From: Physcomitrium patens
Taxonomy: Eukaryota > Streptophyta > Bryopsida > Funariales > Funariaceae
Direction of reading: 5' to 3'
Length of the DNA: 64,000 nt
Assembly (NCBI RefSeq): GCF_000002425.4
Contig: NC_037263.1
Span: 9,809,673-9,873,672, forward strand
Part shown: piece by piece, positions 21,893-34,488 of the stretch
Layout of the letters: every line of letters begins with the position of its first letter
Position numbering within the stretch: the stretch's first letter is position 1
Position numbers and translations under genes: made by a program
The notes under the pieces: generated by a model
Told to the model about the DNA's origin: nothing
The model's database searches: none
What the model saw: the letters and a program-made list of their open reading frames with translations, nothing else

Positions 21893-24403
21893 ACACTGAT
21901 AACACTTTAAATGTTTTTCAAATTGTATAAACATTATGTGATCATTATATTTCATTATTACTATAACTATTAATATCATAATCAACTTCGAGATTTTAAT
22001 GGTTATAGTACACCATTAAAAATAATCCCTATATATAGCTTAGTGTGAGCATGTATGTCGACCTCTCTTAGTGTTTGAATTTCAACTTAATGATTTTATT
22101 TCCATTACAATATTTTATCATGTGAATACGTATATTATCTTTATACTGATAATATAAAGATAACATGGATATGTAAATAAAAATATTTTAAAAGTGAGAT
22201 ATTATGAACAAAAATCTTATTCATGATATAATATGTACAATTTAGAGTAATATACAAGCTATTATATCAAATATAAAAATAATACATCAATTCAAAATTA
22301 ATGTACTATATTTTGAATTATATATTGCATGCATGATGACAGATCCAAAGCTAAGCAGACATTTTACAAACCACATAACATGGTACCAATACACTAACGT
22401 TTTAAAATGTAAAAAAATGAAGTTTAATACTTACATTCCATAGTTGTGATGGAATGCCTTTCCCAGGATTCCTTCAATATTCAAAATCATGTATCAAAAA
22501 TGCACTTCAAAGTTGACAAGTACAAGATCAGTGGTCTTTTGTTGATGACTAAACTTACATGTAAAACATATTTAAAAAAAAAAAAAAAAAAAAAAACAAA
22601 ACAAAACAAAAACAAAAAAAATGGCGTACTTAGGAAAAACACACAATGTAAGAAAAATATCAAAACAGAACATCATTGATCGATTGAACTATTACCAAAA
22701 TTAATTCCATCAATTTCCATAACTGGGTTCCATCTGGATATTGTTGGTTTATTTTGCATCATGTGTTACATACATTCACGTAAACATCACCATTGCATTA
22801 TTTGACCTTCAACTAACAAAGAATGATAGTTTAATACGGAGTGGTAAGCCATTTAAAACCCGGCTGTAAAAATCCTACCTTTGCTTGATCGAAGCTAGCA
22901 TTAAGAAAACGACTCTCTGATATCCACACAATGAAACTTTTAACATCAAACTTAAACCAGTACAAAGATGGAACTTCGGCAAGTTGTGCCTTTGACTCTG
23001 GCAAGCACGTCGATTTCTGCTGGAAATGGGATCCCCGGAGTCTGACCTTCCGACTGGTGGCAACTACTGTTGCATCAAAATATGCGACCTGAGAATAAGC
23101 GTGGAACAGGAAAAAGGGACTAGAAGTCTTTCCAAGGTGATGGTTCAAAAGCAGATGCACAGCAAAAGAGAGAGAGTGAGAGAGATAGTGTGTGAGGGGA
23201 GGAAGCTTCACTCGAATTCTTAGTTTTCGAAAAAGATCAACTGTACTACTTGAATTCGCTGTTTCGAAAAGGAGCTACTACTGTGTATCTCCCCCAGTCA
23301 TGCAGAATCCATGCCCAGGTAAATGGCACGAGGTTATATCCCGTCCAACTGTGTCGCTACCAGAAGGCCTAAGTTGGCAAAGGATGGTTGAATTTGGATT
23401 TCATACACTGTTTTCAAGGACCACTGTTCACTTCCCAGTTTGATGGGAGGTGAAAAGGAGGCACAAACATTGGAATACGTGCTAATGGAAGTGGGCTCGT
23501 CATTGTTCATGGCATGGGGAGGGGTCTGCAGGGGTTGGACAGGTCTCACTCTTGGAGATTTGCCTGCTGACAGTTGTTGGCATGCTTTGAGGGTCAGTCT
23601 GTGAGTGCCCGCTTCAGGGTTTGGGTTACATGAGTTCCGACAAATTTTGGAAGGAAATGCTGCGTATGACTGGTGAACCAGTTTTAGGTTAATGAACTGA
23701 AAGTGGGTGAAATTAAACCGAGGGATTCAAAGGCAACATGGACAGAGACATGAAGCGAAAGCACAAGAACCAATTTTGTGAAACGTCATTTGTTTTTTTG
23801 GATGAGTGTATTGCGAACAGGAAATGAGGTTAGGTGAAGAAAAAGAAATGAACATTGAACTGAGAATCCAACGAATCGTGATACATGCTGGGCTCACAAC
23901 TACTTGTGGAGACAACATATTCAATTACCGCCAGTATTATAGAGGTATACGAATTGAAATCCATTTCCATTTCAGAGATGACCTTGCCGCATTAAGTTCC
24001 ACGCCATGGCTCTCTCCATTGGTGCAATGAACACAGACCATCAGTAAAACCTAACACCTCGAGTTGCTCTACTCTTGAATACACCCACATCTACATTGGA
24101 CCTCATCAGCTGACAGAACAACAGCCCACTACACAGAAGCAGTTCTGAGCTGAAATGTACCATCTTTTATGGTCTTTTGATGCCAAAGCTTCAATCCAGG
24201 AAACTCTTGTTTATCACGATTTAGCCAAGTTCTTGTGTCCAACTGTAATCTTGTTCTCGCTGCCAATCCTAGGCCAAGAAAAAACCTAACTTTAAGAAAA
24301 CTTATGCTTTGTTACAAATTAAATGATTGTGTTGGATCCTACCAATTTCCTACTCAATTTGGCAAGTAAACAATTACGGCTGCAGATAATAACAAGATAG
24401 GGT
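21341..24403. other. Intergenic DNA downstream of KASIII, no gene supported
   Basis: It includes a T run at about 21858-21888, an A-rich tract at about 22570-22620, a GA repeat near 23167-23187 and an AT repeat near 21560-21580. A 126-codon minus-strand open stretch at 22831-23211 has no recognisable domain. The right end should be the 3' UTR of KASIII. Confidence 0.5.
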
Positions 24404-27400
24404 CTAACCCCATTTAACAATCGCTGATCCCCATGTAAGACCTGCCCCAAATCCTGCAGTGGCCACAACATCGCCAGCCTTCACCTTGCCACTTCTAACA
24501 GCTTCATCTAGAGCTAATGGTATGGAGGCTGCACTGGTATTACCATAATTAGCAAGGTTCGAAATCACTTTCTCTGAAGGTATGTGTAACCTGTCAGAAA
24601 CTGAATCAAGAATCCTCTGGTTGGCCTGCAAAGCAAAAAAAATAAAAAAATAAAAAAATGAATGAAGATACATGTGAATCAAGATGTTAAAACTCCCTCG
24701 CGATAATAACCAAGGCAGTTGATTTACGTTGAAGTATTCCAAGAAATTAGGACATCTCAGACTAACTTTGATAGAGGGAGTCTTCTGCTGATTACGGGTT
24801 GGGCTCAACATAGTTGACTATGAGCAGCTGCCTTAGGGAGCCACCTACCTGATGGAGCAGCAGCCAGTCTACATCATTTCCCGTAATCCCGGCCTCTTGT
24901 AATGCTCCTTCCACAACCTGAGGAACAGCTCGGACTGCGAACTTAAACACTTCCTTCCCATTCATTTGAAGACATTCATATGATGCCTTTCCTGGTTGCA
25001 GGAATGCTGCTCCATTTGTCTCAGCTCCACTAGATGAGGATTCAGCTACACTATCTACCGTCACATGCAAATGTCTGCAGTAACCACGTTAATATTCAGT
25101 GTTAAACAAAATGTGAAGGAAAAGTTGATGAAAACGAAATGGTCAACCAGAAATGCTATGGAAAGTCGAATCTATCAGAAATAACATGGGAGCAGAACAA
25201 TGACAAGAACCTTCGTTACTTTTCAGCACACCACTAATAAATAACTAGAAGGGTGTAGTAAGAGGGAAAAAACCCACTTATGCCCATTCCCATCGCTGCG
25301 TAAATCAAACCCAAGCAAGCTGTCTTGGTCGTCAGTTGCTGCCTGTTCAAGAAACCCAATAAATCGTTAGAGCGCAGATTTTACATATCCATGACATTTG
25401 CTGATGCAGCGAAAGTTGGAAAATATAGAATATCACTTAGTTGATTGGGATGATCTTGAGCTTCTCTAAGTTAAATTAGTTAAATTAGGCCGTCAAACCG
25501 AAAGCGATTCTTGCGATTCAAAGTCTGCAAGTACAGTCAGACCTGTAGCAGGAGCGCTCCAGAAGCATCACCAAATAGGATACACGTTCCTCTATCCGTC
25601 CAATCCACGTATCTTGAAAGAGCATCAGAACCAACCACAAGAACATTTTCGTAACCACCTCCTGCACACACCTTCAAATTTAGCTTTAGGAGACAACTTT
25701 CGATTGGTTTACCAAGTTGAAAGAACTCAATTCGATTGCTTAGGAAGACAAAAATATAACAACGATGTTTGTGTCTAGCTTGATTCTGAAGTACAGCGTA
25801 CTCTAGAAAAAAAAAAAAAAGCATTCCCAAAATTGATTTAGGTTGAGATATTGTTCTTAATAAAAGACATAAGTTTGAATGTATCAACTGCATGAGAGGA
25901 TACTGGATGTGCTCAGAAAGAGTAGCAGTAAGTAAAGAATGGCTATTAGGTACACAGATTGTGGAGGAACAGAAAACTATTCAGCAAACATCTAGAACAC
26001 CACTAAAATGGCCATGGAAGTACAATAACATGCACTGATATTTAAGCTAATCCTTGCTATGAACAGTACCAAATACATTACTCAGTAGGCACAATCATTG
26101 GATGCGAACCATTGGATGCGAACTACGATATGCCGAAGGCTCTCTTCAACATATGAAAAAAGACTCAAACATCAATCATATGAATCGTTCTTAGCACATG
26201 AAACACGAAACGGATAGCTCAAATCGTCATGCAGAAATACCCCTAATGAAGCGAGTGGCCGTCACAAGACCGAGAACGAATCCGCTGCATGCAGCCGTTA
26301 AATCAAAAGCCAAGGCATTATGGCATCCAAGCAGCTTCTGCACCTGAGAACAATGGCATTGAAGACTATATGTACATGAATAACACGTTCTGGGTACTTT
26401 CAGAATCAGATAAGCAATGCCACCAGATCGCACTAACTGGATTGAAAAGCATCTTGACAAGATGCTCCAAAAAATGAGCCAACACTCATGTACAATTCGC
26501 AGACTTCCAAGTTAAGATGCAGTATTAGCAAGGTCTAGCAGACAATGATTGATCTGGAGGCAACGAGATGTATATCACAGTAATCGTGTGTGAGGGATCG
26601 CTAACAGAAAGCAACATGAACAATCTACATCTCCGTGTTAGAACCTAATAGTGCAAAAGAGGCTCCCTCGTCATAGTTATAGAAAAAATACACACTCTGT
26701 TATGTGATCACACACGTGCAATTACTTCAATACGGCATACCTGTGGAGCACTACCAAATAGATCGTCTGGAGTAGATGTACACAGCAACAACAAATCAAC
26801 ATCCTCTGGTTTCACGTTAGCCATTTCGAGGGCCTTCCTTGAAGCTTCCACGGATAATGATGTGACGGACTCCTCCTCTGCACATTATTAAAGAGCCAAA
26901 TTAGCATACTTTTCAAAAGTAGAAGGAAACCAAGATGCAAACTCATAACGTATTTGCTTGGGTATGGGTACTTGAACACTGTCCCTAAAAAACACGCCTC
27001 TTATAGACCACTGGTTAAAACATTATTTGACGGACATTTCGAGCAGGGATAAATTCTCATTGCAACCCTTCGAACCAGCCCGTATAAAATATATGTCAAG
27101 AGGGATTCCGAAACGAAGTTATCCTTGAACTTGATAATTGATCGACTTTCCCATCTTCTTTACTTCTGTGGATTTTCAGAGACTCTTCAGAACGGCTAAG
27201 GGAGCATATGCTATGCTCACAAGCCCATGCACTACCTCAACGGACAGTTCTTACCCCGGACGTGTAACTTGATGCTATGAGGATAGTACAGAACCTACTT
27301 CGAAGTGCTACCCTCGCAAACTCTTGGCGCACGACGCATATTCTGCATAGAAGTAAGAATGCGCTCCTGTGCTTACAGAAAAGCGACCAGATAATTGGTT

Positions 27401-28883
27401 TGCCGTAAAGGCACTACACCAATTTCCAATCAGGTACCTTGCATTAATCTGAGGGTTTCGGTACGCTAGTGTGGTACGAGGAAAGTCAACTAGTTGGATA
27501 ATTTGTCGATCCAGTATATCAAAAACAGAGTGGGCTTGTGATGTCCTTCTGACAAGCATCAATAATTCAGTTTCAGTGTGACACTCACCAAACACCATGG
27601 TTAGGTAACAGACAAGGGGTTTTTATGATCATGAATCCCACGCTGCTTTAAATCGTAAATAAATGTGATAACCTGGGTATAATATCGTAGAGGAGTGCAA
27701 AGAAAAATGGAGTCACAGCAAAGTATTTATAAGAAAGATGTCTCGCCTCCGAGTACGCGACGATTGCGAATTCCTGTTCGCACGGAAATCCATTCATCCG
27801 AGGTGTCCACAAATTTTGAGAGGTCTTCATTTGTGATGAGATGCTTTGGGACAGCTGACCCTGATCCCACCAATCTTGAACCCCTTCCTACACGCCTGTG
27901 GCCAGAAAGGGACACCTAAATCAGACATACCGCAAACTAAAAAACTTAGTTGCCCAAATACTTCCCTCACAAAGATAGGCTCGTGCCATTAATTTCATGC
28001 ATCTCTGCAACCCGCGAAATCAGACCAGAAAAGCACCAACCTTCGTTGCTCGGCCAGAACATGAGAAGAGGGCTCCCCTTCATTCTGCTTCAATTCAGAG
28101 GATGTAGGCGAGACGTCCCTGCTGATTGGTCAGTCAGTCCCCACTCAGGAACGCTTCAGATGCTGACAACAAGACTTGCCATCATACCCAAACCATGCTC
28201 TCATACGGCACATTGGTAAAATAACCACACCCTAGGTTTAACTGCAACAAGCGGATAAAGTACCAAAGAACTTGAATGAGAAGTTTCTCTCTCACCTGTT
28301 CTCAGCTGACATAACCGCTCGGCACCCCACAACGTTCGATAGAGAGGTGCGCCATTGCGTGTACCTTAAGGATACCCTCTCATGAGCACTTACACCACCT
28401 AATACAAAACAACCATGGCGATTTACAGAATCTCAGCTGACACTATCCATCAACAATAGCACCGGCATCTAAGAATGCCAAACGCCTATGCAGAGTCCCA
28501 AACAGTCGGTCACCTTCAGCTGAACCAAGCGATATACTGTAGTCAACGCCCTGTAATCCACTCACACAACCAAAATCTACCAACTCCACGCATTTCTTCC
28601 ACTCGTTTCATGACCCAGAGACTCGTAAAACCCTAAACACAATGATGAAACCATCGCCACTAGGAATCACGAGAAACCCTAACCAAATCACTGCTCATCC
28701 CCCGCAATCCACTTCAATAGAAATCCCCCGACCTTACCAACGCTGTAACAAGCATCCCACCGCCCGTTGCCCTCCCGGCATCAGAACTTACTGAAGCCAC
28801 CACACCCTACCTCGCAAAGACGGCACGGTCGATGCAGTCCACGACGCTGAGGAGTGCAGAGCCGGAGCAGTGGCGCACGCCAT
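24404..28883 (-). CDS. KASIII: Plastid 3-oxoacyl-[ACP] synthase III (KASIII/FabH)
   Basis: KASIII condenses acetyl-CoA with malonyl-ACP, the first step of plastid fatty-acid synthesis. Eight exons, in transcript order 28883-28792, 27895-27747, 26877-26741, 26343-26241, 25661-25543, 25342-25278, 25074-24849 and 24625-24404, join to 370 residues. The catalytic triad is present: Cys in LTAACSGF (exon 4), His in WLLLHQ at the end of exon 7, Asn in NYGNTSAAS (exon 8). Other landmarks are [17 protein letters not shown] (exon 2), [14 protein letters not shown] (exon 3) and [15 protein letters not shown] (exon 5). The first exon is Ser/Ala/Thr-rich and fits the start of a transit peptide. Exon 2 meets a stop before any good GT; joining at a GC donor (27746-27745) restores the family spacing exactly, so intron 2 is probably GC-AG. 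The alternative GT donor after NRR would drop four conserved positions. Confidence 0.92.
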
Positions 28884-29604
28884 ACCCACAGTTGGCGAGC
28901 TCAGGCTGCACTCAATCAGCGAAAAAATCTGCGGAAACAATTGGAGCTCCAAACCCGAAAACAGTTTTCCAGATTGTGAAATGTAGATACAATATGAGGG
29001 GAAGGGAGGCGGAGCAGAGGAGGAGGGAGACAGACAATGTGAAGAATGAAAGCGATGAAGAAAAACAAAAAACAGGAGTGAGCCAGCAATGGCTAGCAAT
29101 GGTGATACAACCGAGGCTTGTGCTCCCAAAGCCCCCACTCCAGTGCTTGATTCCGACGGGGGGGGGGGGGGGGGAACCCGAACCCAGATGAATGGTAATA
29201 AAAGTGCCTTCGTTGGTGCTCTTCCCCCCTTGCGTCGATCTGCCCGTGTGAACGTGTCTCCCGCCCCGGATATTTCTCGTTCGGATTTGGACGGATTCCG
29301 TCGGACGAACGGCCACGAAAACTGCTCTCTGCGTCCTCGTTCTGTCCTAGATCAAGTGTTTATTCATTAATCCAAAGATATATACCCTGCATCTCGTATC
29401 CTATCCCGGTATCAATACCAGAGATTGAAATGCTTGCCGCTGCATTCTTTAGCTTCATTGTTGCGAAATCGGCGATGAATCAACCTCCGAGGGGCAGTTA
29501 TTTCACGATCCATTGCTGGACTCTGCAAGTCACTCGGTGGATTAAGTAGCTGATTGCAGGAATTGCGACTCCTAGATTTGTTCCGGAAGGAGAATTAAGC
29601 AAAA
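28884..29604. promoter_or_regulatory. Shared divergent promoter region, KASIII and WDR89-like gene
   Basis: Only 721 bp separate the two start codons of divergent genes, so both promoters and 5' UTRs must lie here. A run of 17 G at 29158-29174 sits near the middle. No clear TATA box was seen on either strand, as is common for housekeeping divergent promoters. Confidence 0.6.
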
Positions 29605-32600
29605 ATGGGAATGCCAGGAAGTCTTGGTAAATGCAAATTGAGTACCAGCATTCAAGCCAGCTTTGGTGTTCCGGACGATCCTGACTATGTTTTCGACATT
29701 TCAGCCAAGTGAGTTTGAGTGATTTGAACTTCTACATTTTAGGTGTCTGTGCTTAGATTGCTTTTTTATTTTGAGATGTGTTTTTCTTTTTCAGACAGTT
29801 GTGATCGTATGGTGTTCTGTGTCGAGGAAGTTTAGTCACAGGCTTAGATTTTTAGGGTTGATGATTAGCAAGTGGTAGCACTCTCAAGCATTTCGATTCG
29901 GCTGTTTCGTTGCAATGTTATGCTCTGAGTACATGGCCTGTGTAGTTATCATGTGCACGTGCTTCTTTTGTCAATCGGCCTTAAGCCCTAAACCCCGAGG
30001 ATAAGAGCATTGATCAATTCTTGAATGTGTCGATCGTGGTCCTTCCGTATAGACGGAGGTTTCAGTCGAAGTGCTGGTAATTCTATGCAGTGATTGTTCT
30101 ATTTGGTCTATTGGAGTATGTATTTGTAACGAAGGTCACTCTATCAAGGATAATGTTAACCGAAGGACGGGATTTTTAAAATCAATCCCTTTGTCTTCTA
30201 AACTACACGATGAGTTGCGATATTGATGTACGAATTATAGTTTTAACTTTTGGTTTGGGTATTGAACACGGCGCTACTACGATCAATCGATAAAGTTTTC
30301 TGTCTATTAATTCTGATTCTTTCATCTGACATTCCTCATCTATTAAGGAAAATGTTCTGTTTGTTTGAACTCTGTCTACGATTATTAGGTGTCAGTCCTC
30401 CTAGCTATGAATGGGCTGTAATTATCCCACTTGTGTTCTCTCCTTTGATCTCCAGTATGGACAACTCCATAATGGCGGTATCGCTTTCAACAAATGCGAT
30501 CAAATTGTATGCGCCGGCCACGGGGCAATATCTGGGAGATTGCCTTGGACACACCAAAACAATTTCGGACATTTCTTATGTAGATGCAGGTTCACCCCAT
30601 ATCTTATGTTCGTCCTCAGCTGATGGCACCGTGAGGGCATGGGATGTTCGATTGAGGCAGGAGGTAGCTCGTTGCATACTCTTCTTGCACTTACATTTAA
30701 CCGCAATGAGTCTTATTGCAAGCACTCTTTCCTTGAGACAGAAATGAAGCTCGTTGAGGTGTGTCGACGCAGGTGGCAACTTTACGAACAGCGAATCAGG
30801 AATTCTGGAGTTTTGATATTGGAGGTTCTACTCAAAACCTGGTTGCTGCTGGTGCCAATGCTGCGGTAGTTCTTTTGACCTCTATCCTTTGGGATTTGCG
30901 CTTTGAATGAATGCGTTGGAGTTGGACATGAAATTGAGATTGATGTTACTATCAGTTAATGCCTCGGGCACTTCAATTTTATTCACATGGACACGGTGTT
31001 GTCAGGATGACTTCGAATGCTACTCCAGGTTTGTTCCTGTTGGCGAAAACGAAATTTGAGCAGCTAACGGTTTAGAATGAATACCGATTCTCACACCTCT
31101 AAGTATCATAAGCTTCTTGCCTTAAGCTGAATATAAGGCACTGCTCTACGAAGAGACCAGCTGTAAGACACGGATTGAGTGGTTCTTTTATTCAGTTAAA
31201 TCGTGCACACCACTGATATTGCAGATGATATGTTGGGACCGGAGGACAAATCGTCAAGTAGCCATGTTGAATGAATGCCATACAGAGGCCGTTACGCAGG
31301 TTATCTAAGCTTCTCAGTAGAAATTGTTGGATTAACAGTGTTTGTGTTTTGAGCATCTTTCATGGGAACCTCATGCGAAACGTTTGAGCTAAGTGCTAGC
31401 CCAGGTGGAATCGGAATGATCGGAAAACTTGTGCAGCTTAGATTTGTCTATTTTATCGTGTAGAGAATTTACAAATATTCCGGCTCCTTGAATCCATGGC
31501 CTTACTTAGAGGTTTTCATTTGTCTGTGTAGGTTCGCTTCCATCCTAATAAGAAAGAAAAGCTGGTGTCCGCCTCAGTGGATGGATTGATGTGCGTTTTC
31601 GATACGAAAGGCGACATCAATGACGACGAAGGGATGGATTCCGTGAGAATTTCCACCTATTCCCTCATCGTCGTACAATGGCGATTTGAGTGGTGAATAA
31701 GTGTTTTAGCGTCATAATTTAATATGCATGAACTGTTTGGAACCCCTGGGTGATCCTTTTGCTTGCACGACTACGACGGTCATCTAGCCACTGAAGAGGT
31801 TTAATTATCATGATTTTTCAGGTAATGAGTGTCGGAACTTCTGTGGCAAAGATAGGCTTCTATGGAAAGAACTGCGAACGCTTATGGTGCCAGACACATA
31901 TCGAAACATTGAGGTGGGCTTCCTTCTTGGGACTTATGTGCTACTTCTTGGGGCTTCAGTGCTTCCACTGCAAATGTGAGAATGATAAAATTTGACGTGA
32001 ACACCTATCTCGGCTCTGCAATATAGCGCATTGGTATTGTTCAAATTCTAGATCTTGTAACTTTCTAAGTTTCAGCGGCAAGTCCTGACATGTGATAATG
32101 TTCGTGTTCAGAATTGAAACCTAATGGTGTTAGTTTCATCATTTTGAGGCAGTTCTTGGAACTTGGAGGAGGCTATTATGGAAGCGGACTTCAGTGAAAT
32201 GCGAGCTCATGCCTCATGCAACTGGAGTTTCTCTCCTGTAAGCATGCCCGTTTTGCTTATGCATGACTTACATCATTTGTATTATCATGTATATGAGTCC
32301 TATACCACCAAAGATTTTTGATTTTCTTCCCCTAAGAGAATGTTTGTGAAACGTCAATTTCTGAGCTAGTCCTTCACTGTGATTATGTAGGTGGAGTATT
32401 TGATACGCTGTTGCTACGTAGCAGCTTTTGATACAATCTGGCTGTTAGCTGGAACTCAAGAAGGTACTATAGGATATTTTCCTCTTCACATTCCAACTCC
32501 GAATACTGGCACAAGTGTGCCCGCGGTTGGGCCAGCCAGCGCCGTCTTGACAGGTGGTCATAATGGCGTGGTTCGATCTGTGTGGTCTCCTCCCGATAGT

Positions 32601-32777
32601 GCAAGAGAATCTGGCGCCACTTTGGAAGGCCTGTTCTGCTGGACTGGTGGTGAGGATGGTCGTTTATGTAGCTGGACCGAAGATAACTATGCGCATGAGA
32701 GGAGCACGGCTTGGGTATCCAGTGGGTTGGTTGCGAAGAAGGCTGCTCGTCCGAAGCGAAGGCATACTCCTTACTAA
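29605..32777 (+). CDS. WD40-repeat protein of the WDR89/GIGANTUS1 type
   Basis: Eight exons, 29605-29708, 30456-30663, 30773-30865, 31225-31299, 31532-31642, 31822-31913, 32153-32237 and 32391-32777, join in frame to 384 residues. WD40 blades are visible as SSADGTVRAWDVR (exon 2), ICWDRRTNRQVA (exon 4), SASVDGLMCVFD (exon 5), GHNGVVRSVWSPP and CWTGGEDGRLCSW (exon 8). The order of these blades and phrases such as CHTEAVTQVRFHP follow animal WDR89 and its Arabidopsis homologue GTS1, a growth regulator linked to ribosome biogenesis. The C-terminus is basic (KKAARPKRRHTPY), possibly a nuclear signal. All introns are GT-AG. The start is the first ATG of the exon-1 frame. Its molecular role is a protein scaffold; no catalytic activity is expected. 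Confidence 0.9.
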
Positions 32778-33658
32778 TAAATTCTTGATGTAACATACCA
32801 TATTAGGGTGGATTTTGCTACCTACAATTTCACTACAGTGAGATTTTCACCGAAGCTATTGTAGGAACGGGCCTTGGAATGCATACCGCATCAACTTGAG
32901 CGTGCAAGAAATTTGCCATTGTTTGTCCTGTATTCACGTATGTAGTACATGAGCCAGAGTGTGCTCACAAGACAAGCCAGCGATGATGAGAGTGATGACA
33001 CGATTTAGGATAGGTGAAGTTGGCGTTACACCGTTCGCTACACTGACCAGTTCACAGCAGTGTCTGATCAATATTATATCAAATCGGAACGAGTTCCCAG
33101 CATGATCTTCATGCCACTATCGCTACTCATCCTCATAAATATCATTCACTGTGCTTGTGTTCAAGAACAAAGCCAAATAAATTCAAGCCACTAACATGAG
33201 AATGTGAACCAGTGTTCGGGAGTACACTTCTAAACGATCGCCTACCCCCAAACTCTTTGCAATAAACACTAACCTCCACAACAATCTCGATGATAACTCC
33301 TGGTGCACACATGCTAATAACTTCAACCCCATAAAAAATATACCGCACCCTGATCAGGATTAATCCCTACCCGCAAGTTCGGGTGTAGCGACAACTAGCT
33401 AGTGGACACAGTTCATCTGCAATACTGGGTTAGGATAATAAATCTCAACCAATCTGAAACTCGAGGTGACCGGCAAATCCAAATATGCCTTCCCCAGGGG
33501 CAAACCATATCAGCAACCAAACTCGTTGCAACCATTTCGAAACCAATCGAGCAGACGATCCGCCTCCAATAGCTTCAAAAAGCACTCATCACAATGCAAT
33601 CCGCAGAGAATTTCAACACCTCACTCCATTCTAGTCGCCAACATAAACAAACCAGAAA
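32778..33658. other. Intergenic DNA before the left inverted-repeat arm
   Basis: It contains the 3' UTR of the WDR89-like gene and otherwise nothing recognisable. Whether the inverted repeat also covers this stretch cannot be told, because the matching arm runs off the window end. Confidence 0.6.
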
Positions 33659-34488
33659 GCAATCCACATGGACCGAACGTGCACCTCACATCCGCGCCCC
33701 AACTGCAAAGACGCACTGGTGATCCACCCTCACTCGCATGACCCCACGCGGACAAAACCACTGCTGCGCATCTCATTGGCTCACGACCTCCAAATCTTTC
33801 TGCCCTGTCACGTTCCTCACTAGCAGCAAAGCTAAGCCTTCAGGGCTCCTCAATTCGAGTTTAGCTCAAGCCTGGACATGCTGTGCAATGCAATGGCGCG
33901 GGCTCCTTGTTGGTTTGCAGCATTCTAGTCTTTCCGTGTGGCTTCGAAGCACTCTGGATGGATGCAGGTAGCTCCTTGCCTGAGCAGCACCTTCAATTCC
34001 GCGTCTAGTTTGCACGCTGCGTGGCAGCACATGTTCCTGTGGCGAGTCCTATTTCGGACAAACCGTAACTGCTTGTGGCGGTCGGTTGTGTTCGGGATTT
34101 GGGTTGCGATACTTGGTGTTCCCCGCGCAACATGGGTCTTCTGCGGATATGACCACGCTGCCGGCGATTGCACGAAGCGCTGCCTTGTTCCGATTTTAGG
34201 TTTCTGTAGGCTCGCTCTGTGATTGGAGCGGATTCCTGTTGCAGCTGAAAGTGCTGTCGCCTCCTGAAGCGCTTTGGATTTCGGAAACCGCAACGACTGG
34301 GCGCAAACACGCGAGTGCGAGAGCCACACGGGCTGTTGCGGCGGTTTCTTCCAGCGATGAGAATCGGACTGGCGGGCCAATTTTGCACCGCCTGGAGGGA
34401 AATGCCGTCTGGGCGCTGTTCGAGGAGCGCGCTGCTGTGAAGCTTTCCGGACTCGTTGCGTGTTCGAGGTCGGGAGCGTACCCCTGTC

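Noticed and set aside
22831..23211. A 126-codon minus-strand frame
   Set aside because: No recognisable domain and no splice partners found.
27757..27758. GT donor after NRR for KASIII exon 2
   Set aside because: Would work in phase but deletes four residues present across KASIII proteins; the GC donor keeps them.
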